Shown here one piece after another: positions 6,664 through 13,601 of a DNA stretch of 13,601 nucleotides. The stretch is from CAYUCJ01 sp049282265 (GTDB lineage: Bacteria > Desulfobacterota > DSM-4660 > Desulfatiglandales > Desulfatiglandaceae): assembly GCA_049282265.1 (NCBI GenBank), contig JBAPTR010000182.1, positions 1-13,601 on the forward strand, written 5' to 3'. The translations under genes were made by a program, and so were the position numbers. The notes below the pieces were generated by a model. The model made no database searches and had not been told where the DNA came from. It saw only the letters and a program-made list of their open reading frames with translations. How positions within the stretch are numbered: the stretch's first letter is position 1; each line of letters begins with the position of its first letter.

Positions 6664-7323
6664 ATGTTTTCAATCCACGAATTTCACAAAAAATACCAAA
6701 CCGATTCCTCTGAGGTGGTGATCAGGAGCCGACGATTTTCCTTCTTCGTTCCCATGAGTTTGGATCCCTTTATCGATCGCGATGACGTGTTCCGGAGATT
6801 TCCTTTATGGGCCAAGATATGGGAAGCCTCGCTGGTCCTCGCCGAGCACATGGCATCCCTGAAACCGGATCCCAATCGTCACATCCTTGAGATCGGCTCC
6901 GGGATGGGTCTTGTGGGCATCGTTGCATCCGCTTTCGGCCATCGGGTTACCCTGACGGAAAGCAATCCGGACGCCCTGAATTTCGCCCGCGCCAACGCCC
7001 TGCAAAACCTGACACCCTCCGATCCGAATATTGCAATACGGAAGCTTGACTGGAACCGACCCGGCATCAAAGGCACCTTTGATACCATAACTGCCTCTGA
7101 AGTGGTCTACAGTGAAAGAGACTTTGAGCCCCTTTTCAAGCTCTTCAAACATTATTTGAAGCAGGGGGGAGAAATCGTTCTGGCCGAAGGTCTCAGGAAA
7201 TCCAGCATCAATTTCTTCAAAGAGATGGATCAACACTTCGAGATGAAGGCGCAGAAAAAGATCATTCGGACCCCTGAAAAGGAGATCCGGATTATCTTGT
7301 GCCGCATGAGGTTCAGGACCTGA
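6664..7323 (+). CDS. SAM-dependent methyltransferase, METTL21/Methyltransf_16-like
   Basis: Class I Rossmann-fold methyltransferase of 219 residues, cytosolic. The SAM-binding motif I is ILEIGSGMGLVGI (74-86), followed by the acidic end of strand 2 in TLTESNPDALNFARANA (96-112), and TITASEVVYSERDFEPLF (141-158) as motif IV/post-IV. The preceding PLWAKIWEASLVLAEHM (47-63) is the marker that places it near the Methyltransf_16 (METTL21, lysine methyltransferase-like) group, whose known members often methylate protein lysines. The bacterial substrate cannot be inferred. The ATG at 6664 has only a weak AGGCGG-type ribosome site. It is a single plus-strand gene, divergent from CBS-rdgB and ending 21 nt before the convergent end of the phosphomutase gene. 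No terminator is evident between the two. Confidence 0.88.
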   Translation: MFSIHEFHKKYQTDSSEVVIRSRRFSFFVPMSLDPFIDRDDVFRRFPLWAKIWEASLVLAEHMASLKPDPNRHILEIGSGMGLVGIVASAFGHRVTLTESNPDALNFARANALQNLTPSDPNIAIRKLDWNRPGIKGTFDTITASEVVYSERDFEPLFKLFKHYLKQGGEIVLAEGLRKSSINFFKEMDQHFEMKAQKKIIRTPEKEIRIILCRMRFRT

Positions 7324-7344
7324 AAATGGCCTGGATTCGAAGGG

Positions 7345-8691
7345 CTAAAGGTACTCGGCCAGCCTGTCCATAAAGGTCTTCCGAATCTCTTCAAGGGTTT
7401 TTTCATCCTTCGCCTCAAAACGCAGGACCAGGACCGGCTGGGTATTGGAGGCCCGGATCAGTCCCCAACCGGACTCAAAAAGAACCCTGGCCCCGTCCAC
7501 CTCGATCACGTCATATTCGGTCTTGAAATGCTCTGCCAGGCCCCTCACCACGTCAAATTTCATCTCTTCCGGGCAATCCAGACGAATTTCCGGCGTGCTG
7601 AATGTCTTCGGGACGTCGGAAAGCATTGCTTCCAGTGATTCTTCTTTTCGCGAAAGGATTTCGAGCAGCCTGGCGCCTGCGTAAATCGCGTCATCATACC
7701 CGAAGTAGCGTTCGGCAAAAAAGAGATGCCCGCTCATCTCTCCTGCCAGGAGGGCCCCCTCTTCCCGCATCTTTGCCTTGATCAGGGAATGCCCCGCCTT
7801 ATACATGATGGCCTTTCCTCCACGCTTTTCGATGTCATCGAAGAGAGTCTGGGAACATTTCACTTCCCCTATGATCTTGGCGCCGGGATGCCTTTCCAGA
7901 AGATCACGTGAAAAAAGAATCATCAAATGGTCGCCCCAAATTATTTCTCCAGCCTGATCAACCACCCCTATCCGGTCCGCGTCCCCGTCAAAGGCAATAC
8001 CCAGATCGGCACCGGATTCCACCACTTTTTTCGCAAGATCCTGCAGGTTCGCTGGGATGGTGGGATCGGGGTGATGGTTCGGAAACCGTCCGTCCGGCTC
8101 ACAGTAAATGGGTATCACGTCAAGACCCATCCGTCGGTAGAGGTCCGGAGCGATATGACCGGCGGCACCATTCCCCGCATCCACAACGACTTTTCTCCCC
8201 ACGGGGCCCGGGTGAAGATTCTCAATAAGATATTCCTTATAGGAGTCGGTAATGTGGACCTCCTGTGCCGTCCCTTCACCCCGGCTGAATCCTCCGGCCT
8301 GGTTGATCTTTCTGATTTCCTGAATCTCCTTTCCATAGACGGTGGCATTCCCCAGACAGACTTTGAACCCATTGAATTCAGGCGGATTGTGACTCCCGGT
8401 AATCTGAACCCCCCCGTCCACATCCAGATGGTGAAGCGAAAAATAGAGAACCGGTGTCGGGACCATTCCCAAATCAAGGACGGTCATGCCTGTTGAGAGG
8501 AGGCCCTTGGCCAGAGCACCGGAAAGTTCCGGCGAACTGAGTCGACAATCTCGACCCAGGCTGATGCGACGGGCGTCATGTCCTCGAAAATAGGTGCCTA
8601 AGGACTGGCCCAGCGCATAAACCGTTTCCGCATTGAGTTCATCAGGAAAAGTGCCGCGGATATCGTATTCTCTGAAGACATGAGGAACCAT
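7345..8691 (-). CDS. algC: Phosphomannomutase/phosphoglucomutase (AlgC/ManB type)
   Basis: Alpha-D-phosphohexomutase that interconverts hexose 6- and 1-phosphates (mannose and/or glucose) through a phosphoserine, feeding GDP-mannose, UDP-glucose and hence LPS or exopolysaccharide synthesis. It acts in the cytosol. The 448-residue protein shows the four signature loops in order: the phosphoserine loop TGSHNPP (98-104, Ser100), metal-binding DGDADR (235-240), sugar-binding GEMSGH (317-322), and the phosphate-binding loop RASNTQPVLVLRFEA (413-427). The last is very like Pseudomonas AlgC, hence the symbol; manB would be an equivalent name. The N-terminus VFREYDIRG is typical. ATG 8691 is preceded by GGGAG at 6 nt. 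It is the last of three minus-strand genes (secA, argJ, this), separated from argJ by 313 bp that hold a palindromic element. Sugar preference cannot be decided here. Confidence 0.95.
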   Translation of the reverse strand: MVPHVFREYDIRGTFPDELNAETVYALGQSLGTYFRGHDARRISLGRDCRLSSPELSGALAKGLLSTGMTVLDLGMVPTPVLYFSLHHLDVDGGVQITGSHNPPEFNGFKVCLGNATVYGKEIQEIRKINQAGGFSRGEGTAQEVHITDSYKEYLIENLHPGPVGRKVVVDAGNGAAGHIAPDLYRRMGLDVIPIYCEPDGRFPNHHPDPTIPANLQDLAKKVVESGADLGIAFDGDADRIGVVDQAGEIIWGDHLMILFSRDLLERHPGAKIIGEVKCSQTLFDDIEKRGGKAIMYKAGHSLIKAKMREEGALLAGEMSGHLFFAERYFGYDDAIYAGARLLEILSRKEESLEAMLSDVPKTFSTPEIRLDCPEEMKFDVVRGLAEHFKTEYDVIEVDGARVLFESGWGLIRASNTQPVLVLRFEAKDEKTLEEIRKTFMDRLAEYL

Positions 8692-8760
8692 GAAAAACTC
8701 CCGTTCACCTGCTCTTCATACGCGAAACCCTGTGCTATCCCAAATCGGAACTCAGGAGCA

Positions 8761-8945
8761 GAACCTGAGGGTCTTTTTCAGACGCTTTCTCATGGGGGAC
8801 TTGGCATTCAACCCCGGCATGGACGCCTATTTGGGGTTTACGCCTCCAGGAGCCCTGGGCTCTCTCATGGCTGCCCTTAAACCCCAAATGGGCGTCCATC
8901 CCCTCCGGAGTGGTTAGAAAGCGTCTGAAAAAGAGCGTCAGGTTC
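8761..8945. repeat. 185-bp imperfect palindromic element between argJ and algC
   Basis: The 313 bp between argJ and the phosphomutase gene are mostly one nested inverted repeat. Perfect 18-nt outer arms, CTTTTTCAGACGCTTTCT (8773-8790) and its complement (8916-8933), extend outward imperfectly to GAACCTGA (8761-8768) and TCAGGTTC (8938-8945). Inner 21-nt arms with one mismatch lie at 8819-8839 and 8879-8899 (ATGGACGCC.ATTTGGGGTTT). A short GAGCCC-T-GGGCTC palindrome lies between them at 8850-8862. Open frames on both strands here (for example 8735-8977) are by-products of the symmetry, not genes. It resembles a non-autonomous mobile (MITE-like) or REP/ERIC-like intergenic repeat. Copies elsewhere in the genome cannot be seen from this window. 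Confidence 0.85.
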
Positions 8946-9004
8946 GTCCCAACACCGCCATCGCCTTCGTTGCTCATAGGCTGTCGATGGTAGCTAACCG
9001 CGTG

Positions 9005-10186
9005 TCACGTCCGATAGTTCGCATTGATGGTCACATAATCATGAGAAAGGTCACAGGTATACACCGTTTCAGAAAACTCCCCCGCACCCAATTGGACGCT
9101 GACAGTGAAGGCGTCTCCCGACATTTTTTGCGCCGCCCTTCTCTCCGCATCCGGACCGCATCCCAAGCCACCCTTTACGATCTGGACGTCATCGATCCAG
9201 ATGTCCGTATTGGATTCCTCGAACAGAATACCCGATCGTCCCAGTGCAGCCATCATACGTCCCCAATTGGGATCCGAGCCGTAAAAGGCGGTCTTGACCA
9301 GAGGGGAATTGGCCACCGTGCGGGCGCCTTTCAGGGCGTCTGAGGCACTGGCAGCGCCTTTTATCTCCAGGGCAACGAATTTCGTGGCGCCCTCTCCATC
9401 TTTGATAATCATCCGCGCCAGGTCGCCCATCACTTTGGCCAGGCCGGCGTCAAATTCCTTCAGGTCTGGATCCGAAAGGGCCCCATTCCCCGCCATTCCG
9501 TTTGCCAGCATGAAGACCGTATCATTGGTGGAGGTATCCCCGTCCACGGTGATCCGATTGAATGTCTTTTGGACGCCGCAAAGCAGGGTCTTCTGTAATG
9601 ACGGTCCATCAATGGCGATATCGCTCAGGAGAAAACAGAGCATGGTGGCCATGTCGGGCATGATCATCCCGGAGCCCTTGGCAACGCCGACGATCCTGTA
9701 AGGGCGACCTCCCGCCATTCCCCCGTAAGCGCTTATTTTGGGAAAGGTATCAGTCGTCATAATGGCCCGAGCGACATCCTGCATGCCCTTTGATCCCAGA
9801 TTCTCCTGGAGCTCCGGCATGGCGTTTGATAACAGGGCCATATCGAGGGGTTTCCCTATAACACCCGTTGAGGCCACCAGGACATCCGTCGAATCAATTC
9901 CGAGGATTTGAGAAACACGATCAATTGTTCCTCGGGCATCGTCCAACCCTTGGCTTCCAGTGCATGCGTTGGCGTTTCCGGCGTTGGCCACGATGGCCCG
10001 GGCCTTTCCCTTCCGGATGTGTTCCATACTCAACAGTACCGGGGCGGCCTTTACCCGGCTGGTTGTAAAAACCCCTGCAGCTGTTGATTCCTTCTCAGAA
10101 TAGATGAGCGCCAGGTCCGGCGCTCCATTCTGCTTGAGACCGGCGGCAACTGCCGAGGCCTTGAACCCTTGTATCATATACTCCAT
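9005..10186 (-). CDS. argJ: Bifunctional glutamate N-acetyltransferase/ornithine acetyltransferase
   Basis: ArgJ transfers the acetyl group from N-acetylornithine to glutamate, closing the cyclic arginine pathway; bifunctional members also make N-acetylglutamate from acetyl-CoA. It acts in the cytosol. The 393-residue precursor self-cleaves before a threonine to give alpha and beta chains. The cleavage site is in KGSGMIMPDMATMLCF, between Ala180 and Thr181, the nucleophile. The oxyanion-hole motif STGVIG (106-111), IVANAGNANACTG (65-77), DGDTSTNDT (215-223) and DGEGATKFV (263-271) are all present, and the protein ends in NANYRT, like the usual NADYTT terminus. ATG 10186 follows AAGGA at about 7-8 nt. 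Whether it uses acetyl-CoA as well (bifunctional) is not certain from sequence. No other arg genes are nearby; it lies between secA and algC with palindromic repeats on both sides. Confidence 0.97.
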   Translation of the reverse strand: MEYMIQGFKASAVAAGLKQNGAPDLALIYSEKESTAAGVFTTSRVKAAPVLLSMEHIRKGKARAIVANAGNANACTGSQGLDDARGTIDRVSQILGIDSTDVLVASTGVIGKPLDMALLSNAMPELQENLGSKGMQDVARAIMTTDTFPKISAYGGMAGGRPYRIVGVAKGSGMIMPDMATMLCFLLSDIAIDGPSLQKTLLCGVQKTFNRITVDGDTSTNDTVFMLANGMAGNGALSDPDLKEFDAGLAKVMGDLARMIIKDGEGATKFVALEIKGAASASDALKGARTVANSPLVKTAFYGSDPNWGRMMAALGRSGILFEESNTDIWIDDVQIVKGGLGCGPDAERRAAQKMSGDAFTVSVQLGAGEFSETVYTCDLSHDYVTINANYRT

Positions 10187-10234
10187 ACCGGTTTCCTTCT
10201 GCGTGCTTTGTCAAATCCTTTTGATCGATCGACG

Positions 10235-10402
10235 GAGCCAGTTTCAAAACGTTCAATTTTGTTCGAGGTCAAGTCGAAGATCCCGGACTTTGAGCGGGGA
10301 AAGGCGAAAATTTTAACCACAGGAATATTTTGGATATTTCGAGGATTAAAATTGTCGTCTGCCGCAGAGATCGGGCAAAAGGGGGCGTTTTGAAACTGGC
10401 TC
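10235..10402. repeat. 168-bp imperfect palindromic element between secA and argJ
   Basis: The 374 bp between secA and argJ contain no gene I can support, but hold a second nested inverted repeat, unrelated in sequence to the one at 8761. Its outer arms are perfect over 17 nt: GAGCCAGTTTCAAAACG (10235-10251) and its complement (10386-10402). Pairing continues inward imperfectly, and inner arms CGAAAATTTTAACC (10305-10318) and 10343-10357 match with one mismatch and one extra base. The tetranucleotide GACG lies directly outside both ends (10231-10234, 10403-10406), which could be a target-site duplication or chance. Open frames across it (about 10174-10425) follow from the symmetry. The rest, 10403-10560, shows nothing recognisable. 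The element is MITE-like, but no transposase is present. Confidence 0.83.
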
Positions 10403-10560
10403 GACGGCATAGATAAAGTTACCAATATGCTGCCTGGAAAATTCTATCATCGATTTTGCCATTACATTCCATTTTCTCAAAGGATGAACCAAACGCCTTA
10501 AATCCCAAATCCAATATGTGTTATTGCCACGTCATGGTACAGAACTTACCAGACGCGGGT

Positions 10561-13422
10561 CTATGCCTTGGCCCCACAGCATTTTTTGTATTTCTTGCCA
10601 CTCCCGCAGGGGCAGGGCTCATTCCTCCCGACCTTTTTTTCCTTCCGCCTAACCGTGGCGGGCGTATCACCCTCCCCCCCGTGGCTCATGTGCATAGCCC
10701 TTCGCTTTTTTCTTGATGCCGGCTCCGGTGGTTCCCTCATCAGCTGGATCCGAAAAATCATGCCCAGGGCCTCTTCGCGGATCCTGTCCATAAGACTCTC
10801 AAGCAGGGCATAACCTTCTTTCTGATATTCCCTGAGTGGATCGAGCTGTCCGTATCCCCTGAGACCGATACCTTCTTTCATGTGCTCCATATCCTGAAGA
10901 TGGGCAATCCATTGATCATCAATAATCTGAAGGACAACAAGCTTTTCGATCCCTTTAAAATCTTCTTTTCCAAACAGGGCCTGTTTTTTTTCATAGGCCT
11001 TTTTGACCTGATCCTTGAGCAGTTCCACCAGGTCCTCAGGCTGCAGGGTGTCAAAGGATTCTTCCCCCACGTCTTCGGGCGCGATCCGGACACGAATCCC
11101 GAACAATCGGGAAAAATGATCTCTCAGCCCCTTGATATCCCAGTCTTCTGAATATTCCTTGGGATCGATCTCTCTCCCAACCAGGTCCTCCACCTTGTCA
11201 TCGATCATTCCCATGATAATTTCATCAATCTCCTGCCCCATGAGCACGTCTTTTCGCAGGGAATAGATGATCTCCCTGTGTTTGTTCATGACGTCGTCAT
11301 ATTCCAGGAGATGTTTGCGCATATCAAAATTGTGCGCCTCAACCTTTTTCTGGGCGTTCTCAATGCCCCTCGATATGAGGTTATGCTCTATGGGTTCCCC
11401 TTCCGCCATGCCCAATCGCTCCATGATGGAAGAGATTCTTTCAGAGCCGAATATCCTGAGAAGGTCGTCCTCGAGAGACAGATAGAACCGGGAAGAACCA
11501 GGATCGCCCTGTCTCCCGGATCGGCCCCTGAGCTGGTTGTCCACACGGCGACTTTCATGTCTTTCGGTACCCAGCACATGGAGACCTCCCCGTTCAAGTA
11601 CGCCGTCACCTAGAACGATATCCGTTCCCCTTCCTGCCATGTTCGTGGAAATGGTAACGGTCTGGGCCTGACCGGCATTGGCGATGATTTCCGCTTCGCG
11701 CTGGTGGTGCTTTGCATTGAGGACGGAATGGGGGACGCCCGATCGTTTCAACATCTTGCTCAGCATCTCGGATTTTTCAACCGAAACGGTACCCACGAGA
11801 ACCGGCTGCCCTTTCTCGTAAAGGGTCTTGATTTCCCTTCCGGCGGCCAGGAACTTTTCTCTTTCCGTCTTGTATATGGCATCCGGGAAATCCTTGCGGA
11901 TCATTTTCTTGTTGGTCGGTATTACCATGACATCCAGCTTATAGATACTGTTGAACTCGGCCGCTTCCGTATCGGCCGTCCCCGTCATACCGGCCAGTTT
12001 TTCGTACATCCTGAAAAAATTCTGGAATGTGATGGTGGCCAGTGTCTGATTTTCATCCGCCACACTGACGCCTTCCTTTGCCTCTACTGCCTGGTGGAGT
12101 CCGTCGCTCCACCTTCTCCCCGGCATCATCCGCCCGGTAAATTCATCCACGATCACGACCTGATCATCTTTGATGACATAGTGGACATCTTTTTCAAAAA
12201 GCCAATAGGCCTTGATCAACTGCTGGGTGGAATGGAGGAGATCAGAGGCCCGAACAAAACGATCTTCCAGTTGCTTGATACGCTCATCTTTCTCCTGGTC
12301 ATTGATCGTCTCATCTTCGCGGATGAGGTGACTTTCATCGTCCAGGTCAGGCAGAATGAAATCTCCCAAACCCGTGTCTGACAAAAGCGAGATCCCCTTC
12401 TCGGTCAGTTCCACCGCATTGCTTCGCTCATCAATGATGCAATAGAGGACTTGATCCAGTTCGGGTAGCAGTTTTTGGGCACTCAGGACATTTTCCAGCC
12501 TGTCGATTTCCTTTTTCAAGGCCTGATTCTGGGAGAGTATGTCAAGAAAAGCGGGGTTTTTGGGATCTCCGCGTTTGACCTGAAGCAGTTTTTCAATGGC
12601 GTGATCATCCAGCTTGTCTTCCTGGAGTCTGTTCCGGACATCCTGCAGAATGGACTGGATCACCGCCGTCTGTTTCTTTTTCAAATTGATCACTTGCGGC
12701 TTGACTTCCATATAGATTTTGTTCTCGCTGTGTTCCACAGGCCCGCTTATGATCAGAGGTGTTCTGGCTTCATCAATGAGAATGCTGTCCACCTCATCGA
12801 CAATGGCGTAGCAAAAATCTCTCTGGACAAAATCCTCCTTGTCAAACTTCATATTGTCTCGAAGATAGTCAAAGCCGAATTCATTGTTGGTTCCGTAGGT
12901 GATATCACATGCATAGGCCTCCTTTCTTTCCCTGTCATCCATGCCATGGACAATCACACCCACGGAGAGGTCGAGAAAATTGTAGATACCTCCCATCCAC
13001 TCGGAGTCACGTTGCGCCAAATAGTCATTGACCGTAACCAGGTGTGCGCCTCTGCCGGCCAGGGCATTCAGGTAAAGGGGCAATGTGGCGGCAAGAGTCT
13101 TCCCTTCCCCTGTCTTCATCTCTGCAATTTTGCCCTCATGAAGCACCATGCCGCCTATGAGCTGGACGTCGAAGGGCCGCATTTTCAGGACCCTCACCGA
13201 TGCCTCCCTCACCGTGGCGAACGCCTCGGGGAGAAGTGCGTCAAGTGACTCACCATTTGCGATTCTCTCCCTGAATTCAGCAGTCTTTCCCTTCAGCTCC
13301 TGATCCGAGAGGGCCTGGAACTCCGGCTCCAGCCGGTTGATGGTGTCCACGAACGGCGCCATCCGCTTAAGTTCCCTTTCATTCTTGCTTCCAAAAATGC
13401 CTTTTATGACTTTTCCTATCAT
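10561..13422 (-). CDS. secA: Protein translocase motor ATPase SecA
   Basis: ATPase that drives unfolded preproteins through the SecYEG channel at the inner membrane. With ATG 13422 it has 953 residues, longer than E. coli SecA (901). Landmarks: Walker A MKTGEGKT (102-109), VDEVDSILIDEARTP (208-222, DEVD box), VDEFTGRMMPGRRWSDGLHQ (425-444), KLAGMTGTADTEA (475-487), TNMAGRGTDIVLGDG (593-607), and RVDNQLRGRSGRQGDPGSSR (626-645) in the second ATPase half. The C-terminus ends in the zinc/SecB-binding tail RNEPCPCGSGKKYKKCCG (Cys937, 939, 948, 949). The extra length is mostly a charged, helical stretch around residues 240-325 after ISGPVEHSENK, in the preprotein-crosslinking region; similar insertions occur in some other bacterial lineages. 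The upstream in-frame ATG at 13452 is rejected because AAGGA precedes 13422 and MIGKVIKGIFGSKNERELKR is the normal SecA start. Confidence 0.98.
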   Translation of the reverse strand: MIGKVIKGIFGSKNERELKRMAPFVDTINRLEPEFQALSDQELKGKTAEFRERIANGESLDALLPEAFATVREASVRVLKMRPFDVQLIGGMVLHEGKIAEMKTGEGKTLAATLPLYLNALAGRGAHLVTVNDYLAQRDSEWMGGIYNFLDLSVGVIVHGMDDRERKEAYACDITYGTNNEFGFDYLRDNMKFDKEDFVQRDFCYAIVDEVDSILIDEARTPLIISGPVEHSENKIYMEVKPQVINLKKKQTAVIQSILQDVRNRLQEDKLDDHAIEKLLQVKRGDPKNPAFLDILSQNQALKKEIDRLENVLSAQKLLPELDQVLYCIIDERSNAVELTEKGISLLSDTGLGDFILPDLDDESHLIREDETINDQEKDERIKQLEDRFVRASDLLHSTQQLIKAYWLFEKDVHYVIKDDQVVIVDEFTGRMMPGRRWSDGLHQAVEAKEGVSVADENQTLATITFQNFFRMYEKLAGMTGTADTEAAEFNSIYKLDVMVIPTNKKMIRKDFPDAIYKTEREKFLAAGREIKTLYEKGQPVLVGTVSVEKSEMLSKMLKRSGVPHSVLNAKHHQREAEIIANAGQAQTVTISTNMAGRGTDIVLGDGVLERGGLHVLGTERHESRRVDNQLRGRSGRQGDPGSSRFYLSLEDDLLRIFGSERISSIMERLGMAEGEPIEHNLISRGIENAQKKVEAHNFDMRKHLLEYDDVMNKHREIIYSLRKDVLMGQEIDEIIMGMIDDKVEDLVGREIDPKEYSEDWDIKGLRDHFSRLFGIRVRIAPEDVGEESFDTLQPEDLVELLKDQVKKAYEKKQALFGKEDFKGIEKLVVLQIIDDQWIAHLQDMEHMKEGIGLRGYGQLDPLREYQKEGYALLESLMDRIREEALGMIFRIQLMREPPEPASRKKRRAMHMSHGGEGDTPATVRRKEKKVGRNEPCPCGSGKKYKKCCGAKA

Positions 13423-13512
13423 GGGTTCCTTCCGATTATGGCAAATATGCAAAACATGCTTTTCATAATACCGTTATTAGTCCACACGTTCCTTCCCAAT
13501 AGTGACGGAATC

Positions 13513-13540
13513 GTAAAAAGTCCGTCCCTGGACTTTTTAC
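13513..13540. repeat. Perfect hairpin, 11-bp stem, upstream of secA
   Basis: GTAAAAAGTCC (13513-13523) is followed by a 6-nt loop and its exact complement GGACTTTTTAC (13530-13540). It lies about 90 bp upstream of the secA start and only 4 bp from the next hairpin. The shape suggests an intergenic repeat, or an intrinsic terminator for a gene beyond the window edge; the stem itself supplies T-runs on both strands. Confidence 0.75.
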
Positions 13541-13544
13541 TCAC

Positions 13545-13574
13545 GGAAACCGAAAAGTGTGATTTTCGGTTTCC
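13545..13574. repeat. Perfect hairpin, 12-bp stem, at the window edge
   Basis: GGAAACCGAAAA (13545-13556), a 6-nt loop, and the exact complement TTTTCGGTTTCC (13563-13574). It is the same design (11-12 bp stem, 6-nt loop) as its neighbour at 13513 but with a different sequence. It could be a second terminator or part of a composite repeat. The window ends 27 bp further on, so the context is cut. Confidence 0.75.
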
Positions 13575-13601
13575 TTACAAATCAACGGGTTGCAAAGCAC
13601 C

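Noticed and set aside
6536..6721. 61-residue plus-strand frame before the methyltransferase
   Set aside because: It overlaps the methyltransferase start in another frame and has no ribosome site or recognisable protein features.
8735..8977. 80-residue minus-strand reading frame between argJ and algC
   Set aside because: It lies across the nested inverted repeat, has overlapping frames on the other strand, and its sequence follows from the palindrome.
10174..10425. 83-residue minus-strand frame between secA and argJ
   Set aside because: It spans the second palindromic element and runs into the argJ start; no ribosome site or family resemblance was seen.

Overview
The window looks like chromosomal housekeeping DNA from a Deltaproteobacterium (Desulfobacterota, probably a sulfate reducer or a close relative). 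This is inferred from the protein flavours, a HesB-like selenoprotein of a type known from that group, a long SecA with a C-terminal zinc-binding tail, and palindromic repeats between genes. There is no rRNA, tRNA, CRISPR array, integrase or transposase. No multi-gene system that I would call previously undescribed is visible.

Layout. (1) 171-2180 (+): transketolase. (2) 2374-4032 (-): yggS, a TtcA-type tRNA thiolation enzyme, and an easily missed 59-residue membrane protein with its own near-consensus promoter. (3) 4207-4641 (+): an unrecognised 144-residue protein made of two ungapped copies of one domain, each ending in CQLGxF, transcribed divergently from yggS. (4) 4800-6395 (-): a CBS-domain protein, RdgB, and a HesB/IscA-like selenoprotein whose in-frame UGA replaces the first conserved cysteine; a clear intrinsic terminator follows. 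(5) 6664-7323 (+): a methyltransferase of the METTL21/Methyltransf_16 type. (6) 7345-13422 (-): secA, argJ, and a phosphomannomutase/phosphoglucomutase, read in that order. Each junction in this last group carries a 170-185 bp imperfect palindrome, and two further perfect hairpins sit upstream of secA at the window edge.

The genes do not form one pathway. They cover central carbon metabolism (tkt, algC/manB), arginine synthesis (argJ), protein export (secA), nucleotide-pool cleaning (rdgB), PLP homeostasis (yggS), tRNA modification (ttcA) and probably Fe-S cluster handling (the HesB-like selenoprotein). The items most worth attention are the selenoprotein, which ordinary gene calling would truncate to its C-terminal part; the duplicated CQLG protein; the 59-residue membrane protein; and the families of intergenic palindromes.
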